In this document: piece by piece, positions 5,490 through 8,602 of the stretch
Layout: each line of letters begins with the position of its first letter
Position numbering within the stretch: the stretch's first letter is position 1
Assembly (NCBI GenBank): GCA_903643055.1
Contig: CAHJWV010000549.1
Span: forward strand, 1-8,602
DNA length: 8,602 nucleotides
Direction: 5' to 3'
From: Burkholderiales bacterium
GTDB lineage: Bacteria; Pseudomonadota; Gammaproteobacteria; Burkholderiales; Burkholderiaceae
Notes under the pieces: model-generated
The model's database searches: none
What the model was told of the DNA's origin: nothing
The model's input: the letters and a program-made list of their open reading frames with translations, nothing else
Program-made: the position numbers and the translations under genes

Positions 5490-7298
5490 TTACCTCAAGC
5501 TGGATGCGGCCGGAGCTTGGTCCGTACGCAGCACCGGATAACGCGCATAACGCGCATCCCACGACGCATGGCGTCGATGGAAGAATTCCAGGCGGGCCTC
5601 GGGGCTTTTCGCAAAAGCCTCGTCACTCTTCAAACGCGCCTGAAAACGTTCGGCCAGTTGAGGGTCGGCGGCCAGTTGCTCACGAGCCACCGCCTCCGCG
5701 ACATATGGCTCCATGTATTCCTTCTTCTCGAAGGCATTGTTGAAAAGCCCCCAAGCCAACAAGGAATCATCCGACTGCGGCTCCAGCATCGTGACCACCA
5801 ACCGAGACAGCGGCTGTGCAATCGGAACAAACAAGGCACCAGCGCGCAAGGCATGGGTTTCTTCGCGCCATTGGCCATCGACCTTCAAGGTCTGGTGGCT
5901 CTCGATCGACTTGGCGCTGAACTCCACTTTCTCGGCGAGAAAGGCTTGCACCGGGCTTGTCGGCACCGGCTTGGCAAGGCGCTGGAACACGATGCCATGC
6001 GAATCGAGCCGTCGCGCCACCATGTCGGCATGCTCAGGCGGCACGAGATAACCGGCCTTTGGTGCGTTGATGGTCAGCTTCGGTTGAACATCGTCGTACA
6101 CCGGCAGGTGCCAGACTTCGGGCTGGGTTTCGTCATAACGTGTCATCAACGCACCGCTGACTTCCGATGGCGTTCGGGTATATCGATAGCCTCGAAAATC
6201 GATGGTCCTGACCTTGTCGCTTGGCTCGTATGCAATCGGCAGCGCTTGCCCGGCAATGGCTGTTGAGCGTGCATCCGCTTGGCGGGCCAGCTTCAGCCAT
6301 TCGTCGCCATGACGGGCCACCTGCTGCAGCACCGAGACGATGGTGAGATGGGTGATGCGAACCCGCGTCGCATAGTCTTTCCAGGAGTGGGTTTCGACCA
6401 GCATGCCCAAGCGGTTGCGCAACTGGAAATAGCCGTGCGAAAAGCGAGGTGCCGAGACGTCGTCTCTGAAGCCCGAACTCGGATCGTCTTCAACAACAAA
6501 GCTCGGATAGAACGGCAAGGGCAAGGAGCCCTGAGCGGCCAGATCGCTGATCACACCATCGCGCCAACCGCGCCCTGCACTGCGCAAAGCCTTGTCACCC
6601 GCGTTGACCGGCTCGACCATGATCGCAATGTCATGCTCGAACTGCGCGCCATCGGTCACATGCAGATCGACGGTCGCCAGCGGGTCCCACTCACGTACCA
6701 GCTTCAGCATCGACTGCATCTCCAGCGTATCGGCCTTCACATAGTCGCGGTTCAGGTTGAAGTTTTCCGATGTGGTGCGCCAGCCCATCTCTTGCGGGCC
6801 GCGCTGGTTCGGCCGGTTCCAGCGGCCGAAGCGCTCATGGCCGTCGACATTGAACACCGGCACGAACACCCAGACCTGCTGGCGCAACACGCCCGGTGCG
6901 ATCGAACCCGCCAGCAATTCGCGCAAGGCCAGAAAGCCGGCGTCCTTGCCATCGATCTCACCGGCATGAATGCCACCTTGCATCAGCACCACCGGCAAGC
7001 CTCGACGGTGTGCAGCCTCTGGTGTCAACGCGCCGCTTTGTGACACCACCAATGCGCGCATGGTGCGGCCTTCAGGTGTTCGGCCGAAAGGCACACAGCG
7101 CACTTCCTTCGGATGGCTGCGCTGCCATTCGGCGCAAAGCGACTCCACTTCGGCGTAGCGGCCCGTTTCTCGCCAACCTGACTGTTCGGCTTGCGTGACA
7201 AGAGGCTCTTTGCTGAACGCGGCGCTGGGCACTGCCGCCATCAGCAGAGCGGCCAAGGTGGGGATCAGGGCATGGGGCTTGAAAGAGTTCGATGGCAT
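5490..7298 (-). CDS. Exported M14 family zinc metallocarboxypeptidase
   Basis: From the ATG at 7298 the product has 602 residues. It begins with a Sec signal peptide (ALIPTLAALLMAAVPSAAFS, cleavage near residue 26-29). All M14 residues are present: zinc ligands H111 and E114 (GGIHAGEIDG) and H213 (TVDLHVTDG), the substrate pair N183-R184 (FNLNRDY), and the catalytic Glu E302 (LVETHSW). A further 260 or so residues after the catalytic core are characteristic of the long bacterial M14 subgroup and have no assigned role. The predicted activity is removal of C-terminal residues from peptides in the periplasm or outside the cell. A TTG start at 7322 would add eight Pro/Ser-rich residues in front of the signal; ATG is preferred, although neither start has a good Shine-Dalgarno. 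It is divergent from the gene at 7646, and a hairpin at 5438-5484 follows its stop. It is a different subgroup from the peptidase at 1-1098, so the two are not a recent duplication. Confidence 0.95.
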   Translation of the reverse strand: MPSNSFKPHALIPTLAALLMAAVPSAAFSKEPLVTQAEQSGWRETGRYAEVESLCAEWQRSHPKEVRCVPFGRTPEGRTMRALVVSQSGALTPEAAHRRGLPVVLMQGGIHAGEIDGKDAGFLALRELLAGSIAPGVLRQQVWVFVPVFNVDGHERFGRWNRPNQRGPQEMGWRTTSENFNLNRDYVKADTLEMQSMLKLVREWDPLATVDLHVTDGAQFEHDIAIMVEPVNAGDKALRSAGRGWRDGVISDLAAQGSLPLPFYPSFVVEDDPSSGFRDDVSAPRFSHGYFQLRNRLGMLVETHSWKDYATRVRITHLTIVSVLQQVARHGDEWLKLARQADARSTAIAGQALPIAYEPSDKVRTIDFRGYRYTRTPSEVSGALMTRYDETQPEVWHLPVYDDVQPKLTINAPKAGYLVPPEHADMVARRLDSHGIVFQRLAKPVPTSPVQAFLAEKVEFSAKSIESHQTLKVDGQWREETHALRAGALFVPIAQPLSRLVVTMLEPQSDDSLLAWGLFNNAFEKKEYMEPYVAEAVAREQLAADPQLAERFQARLKSDEAFAKSPEARLEFFHRRHASWDARYARYPVLRTDQAPAASSLR

Positions 7299-7645
7299 CG
7301 TTGGTGGTGAAGAAGGTGGCAACAGTCCATCTTAAGGTTGCATCCACAGACACACATCACCGAGGCCCGACCCGGCGAAAGCTCGCGCTCCGATGTGAAC
7401 CGACGATGAACCCGGCGTCAGCTAGGCCGTGAGTCATCAAGCCGAGGCATGCGTTCATGCAGCCGGTCAGTGAAGCGCTTGCCGGTTCGCACACGATCGA
7501 GGCATGGCGTCTCCAGCGCGCATCGACGATCATCCATGCCGCCATATAGGGATCGGGCGCTGTGGTCCGCAAGGAGGCAGCGACACTTAGTACTCTGGCG
7601 ATGCCCTTTCTCCTGGGCCGCCCGGGCCTCTCACGGAACACGCTG
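7299..7645. other. Divergent intergenic region, no convincing gene
   Basis: This gap separates the M14 gene (minus) from the bL12-like gene (plus). Both strands have open frames, but they lack codon bias, Shine-Dalgarno sites or recognisable protein sequence. There is a small hairpin, GCATG-CGTT-CATGC (7447-7460). A full AAGGAGG (7570-7576) is not placed before any start codon at usable spacing. A poor promoter-like pair, TCGACG-16 bp-TATAGG (7524-7551), faces the plus-strand gene. Confidence 0.4.
7524..7551 (+). promoter_or_regulatory. Weak promoter candidate for the bL12-like gene
   Basis: TCGACG (7524-7529) and TATAGG (7546-7551) each match the sigma70 consensus at four of six bases, with a 16-bp spacer, about 95 nt before the ATG at 7646. 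This is the best pair in the region but close to chance level. Confidence 0.18.
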
Positions 7646-8089
7646 ATGTCGATACCGCCGAATCGCCTGCCTGATGAAGTCGTTGCAGCCTTGCGGCGCG
7701 GTGATGCGATCGGGGCTGTGAATCTGCTGCGCCAATCCCACGGCCTGGGACTGAAAGAAGCCAGGGCCGCGATCGATTCACTTCGCGGGCATCACGCTTC
7801 AAACAATGCACAACGGCCTGCCGCGGGCGCCACGCCGGTCGCGGTGATCAGCGCGCTGAAGAGTGGCCAGAAGATCGAGGCCATTCGCCTCTATCGCCAG
7901 CATGCAGGCGTTGGGTTGAAAGAGGCCAAAGACGCCGTCGACGCATTCGAGCAAGGGCTTGCGCCGCGGGCCGGCGCTTTGTCGCCCGGAGATGTGCCGC
8001 GAACCCATCGCCATCGCATCGGAGTGTGGCTCGTCGTTGCGCTGCTCGTCGGCTGGTGGTTGATGAAAGGGTGGCCGCACAGCGTGTAG
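7646..8089 (+). CDS. Tandem bL12-C-terminal-like repeats with C-terminal membrane helix
   Basis: From the ATG at 7646 the product has 147 residues. Two repeats each resemble the C-terminal domain of ribosomal protein bL12: residues 9-48, with GLGLKEARAAID at 33-44, and residues 64-104, with GVGLKEAKDAVD at 88-99. The bL12 hallmark is G(L/V)GLKEAK followed by a hydrophobic helix. After a linker, residues 126-142 (GVWLVVALLVGWWLMKG) form one membrane helix, leaving a short tail. There is no signal peptide, so the repeats should face the cytoplasm on a tail-anchored protein. In the ribosomal protein this domain recruits translation factors; here only a protein-binding role can be suggested. In-frame upstream starts (GTG 7562, ATG 7601) would add residues unlike the domain. 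The ATG at 7646 starts the conserved part but has no clear Shine-Dalgarno. It is convergent with the dehydrogenase gene. Confidence 0.86.
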   Translation: MSIPPNRLPDEVVAALRRGDAIGAVNLLRQSHGLGLKEARAAIDSLRGHHASNNAQRPAAGATPVAVISALKSGQKIEAIRLYRQHAGVGLKEAKDAVDAFEQGLAPRAGALSPGDVPRTHRHRIGVWLVVALLVGWWLMKGWPHSV

Positions 8090-8202
8090 CCGCTCGAAGG
8101 CCGAACTGCTGCAGGGCGCAACTGAGCCAACGGCCAAGGCAGCGACCTCAACCCTCGAGGCCGTGAACGTCTACGAATCACTCGCCGCATCGAACAGACG
8201 GC

Positions 8203-8230
8203 AAAAAAAAGCGCCACCCGAAGGTGGCGC
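8203..8230 (-). terminator. Strong intrinsic terminator of the dehydrogenase gene
   Basis: On the minus strand an 8-bp stem, GCGCCACC with GGTGGCGC, closes a UUCG tetraloop on a C-G pair, the extra-stable type. Eight Ts follow directly (plus As at 8203-8210). It begins about 58 nt after the stop at 8288. The plus strand lacks a T-run after the stem, so it acts mainly on the minus-strand gene. Confidence 0.92.
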
Positions 8231-8287
8231 GTTGCATCGATTCGAAGACGGCCGATCGAGAAGACCGGCCGCCGGTTCAATTCAGCA

Positions 8288-8602
8288 TCAGTTGCCCAGC
8301 GTGATACGCAGGATCTTCTCGTTGCTGTTGTTCGGGGTATTGTCTTTGTCATTGTCGAAGACGGAGCCATTGCCCGACGTGGTCAGCCACAAGCCACCCG
8401 TCAGGTCCGGCTCGACGGTGCGCAAGCGGCCGTAGGTGCCGTTATAGAGTTGCTGCACGTTGGTCAGGTTGTTGCCGCTGATGACTTCGCGGTACAGGCG
8501 CTGACCGCGCTCGCAGGCCACATAAAGCACATCACGAACGATCGCGATGCCGCTGCACGAACCGTCGCCGGTCGGGTAGGTGTGCTTCGGTGCCGTGTAA
8601 GC
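8288..8602 (-). CDS. Glucose/sorbosone dehydrogenase family protein, C-terminal part
   Basis: The last 104 residues and the stop are present; the rest runs off the right edge in frame. The visible sequence has the final beta-propeller blades of the soluble PQQ glucose dehydrogenase / sorbosone dehydrogenase (GSDH) family: LYVACERGQRLYR, then YGRLRTVEPDLTGGLWLTTS, then DNTPNNSNEKILRI and the end at GN. Members oxidise sugars or related aldoses with pyrroloquinoline quinone and are usually periplasmic or secreted. The catalytic and PQQ-binding residues lie in the missing part, so activity cannot be judged; a non-enzymatic propeller of the same fold is possible. Two nearby codons encode Cys in the visible part (GSCSG and VACERG), which may form a disulfide. 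Transcription ends at the terminator at 8203-8230. Confidence 0.9.
   Translation of the reverse strand, partial: AYTAPKHTYPTGDGSCSGIAIVRDVLYVACERGQRLYREVISGNNLTNVQQLYNGTYGRLRTVEPDLTGGLWLTTSGNGSVFDNDKDNTPNNSNEKILRITLGN

Noticed and set aside
5284..5562. 92-codon minus-strand frame overlapping the end of the M14 gene
   Set aside because: It overlaps coding sequence in another frame and has no Shine-Dalgarno. Its apparent protein has no family likeness, and the alternative 44-codon frame has better start signals.
5517..7043. Two plus-strand frames of about 250 codons over the second M14 gene
   Set aside because: They are antisense to a peptidase whose zinc ligands and catalytic Glu are all intact, and they show no recognisable domain.
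7299..7322. TTG start at 7322 for the second M14 protein
   Set aside because: It would put eight Pro/Ser-rich residues before a signal peptide that already begins properly at ATG 7298, and TTG is a rarer start.
7357..7641. 94-codon minus-strand frame in the divergent gap
   Set aside because: It has a GTG start without a ribosome site and irregular Cys/Met/Arg composition, and would overlap the control region of both neighbours.
7562..7645. N-terminal extension of the bL12-like protein from GTG 7562 or ATG 7601
   Set aside because: The added residues do not resemble bL12 domains or a signal peptide. The AAGGAGG in this stretch lies within the extension and is not spaced to serve ATG 7601 or 7646.

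Overview
The window is GC-rich (about 60% by eye, with third positions strongly G/C) and Gram-negative in character. It carries a lipobox-type lipoprotein, several Sec signal peptides and a BamE-like small secreted protein. The gene set (secreted M14 carboxypeptidases, a multidomain beta-1,3-glucanase and a PQQ-type sugar dehydrogenase) would fit an environmental polymer-degrading proteobacterium, for example Burkholderiales or Lysobacter-like Xanthomonadales. No marker gene fixes the taxon, so this is inference.

Layout. 1-1098 (minus): N-terminal 366 residues of a secreted zinc carboxypeptidase, cut by the left edge. 1099-1232: divergent control region with a 9-nt tandem repeat and a 10-bp palindrome. 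1233-1694 (plus): small exported protein. 1695-1960: hairpins and a minus-strand terminator. 1961-4870 (minus): 969-residue lipoprotein joining a GH128-type glucanase, a calcium-type beta/gamma-crystallin domain and a large right-handed beta-helix half. 4871-5489: long, partly AT-rich intergenic region with a LacI-type operator candidate, a sigma70-like promoter candidate, one possible 44-codon gene and a long inverted repeat. 5490-7298 (minus): a second, divergent M14 peptidase with all catalytic residues. 7299-7645: divergent gap. 7646-8089 (plus): two bL12-C-terminal-like repeats plus a membrane helix. 8203-8230: strong minus-strand terminator. 8288-8602 (minus): C-terminus of a glucose/sorbosone dehydrogenase, cut by the right edge.

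How it fits together. Four of the six clear genes encode predicted exported hydrolytic or oxidative enzymes acting on peptides or glucans outside the cytoplasm. This suggests breakdown of fungal, algal or bacterial cell material. The genes are separated by long gaps and terminators, so they look individually controlled and not like one operon. I see no CRISPR array, tRNA, rRNA, IS element or phage module, and no defence system. The most distinctive object is the three-part glucanase lipoprotein with its own operator candidate; the tandem bL12-like membrane protein is second.
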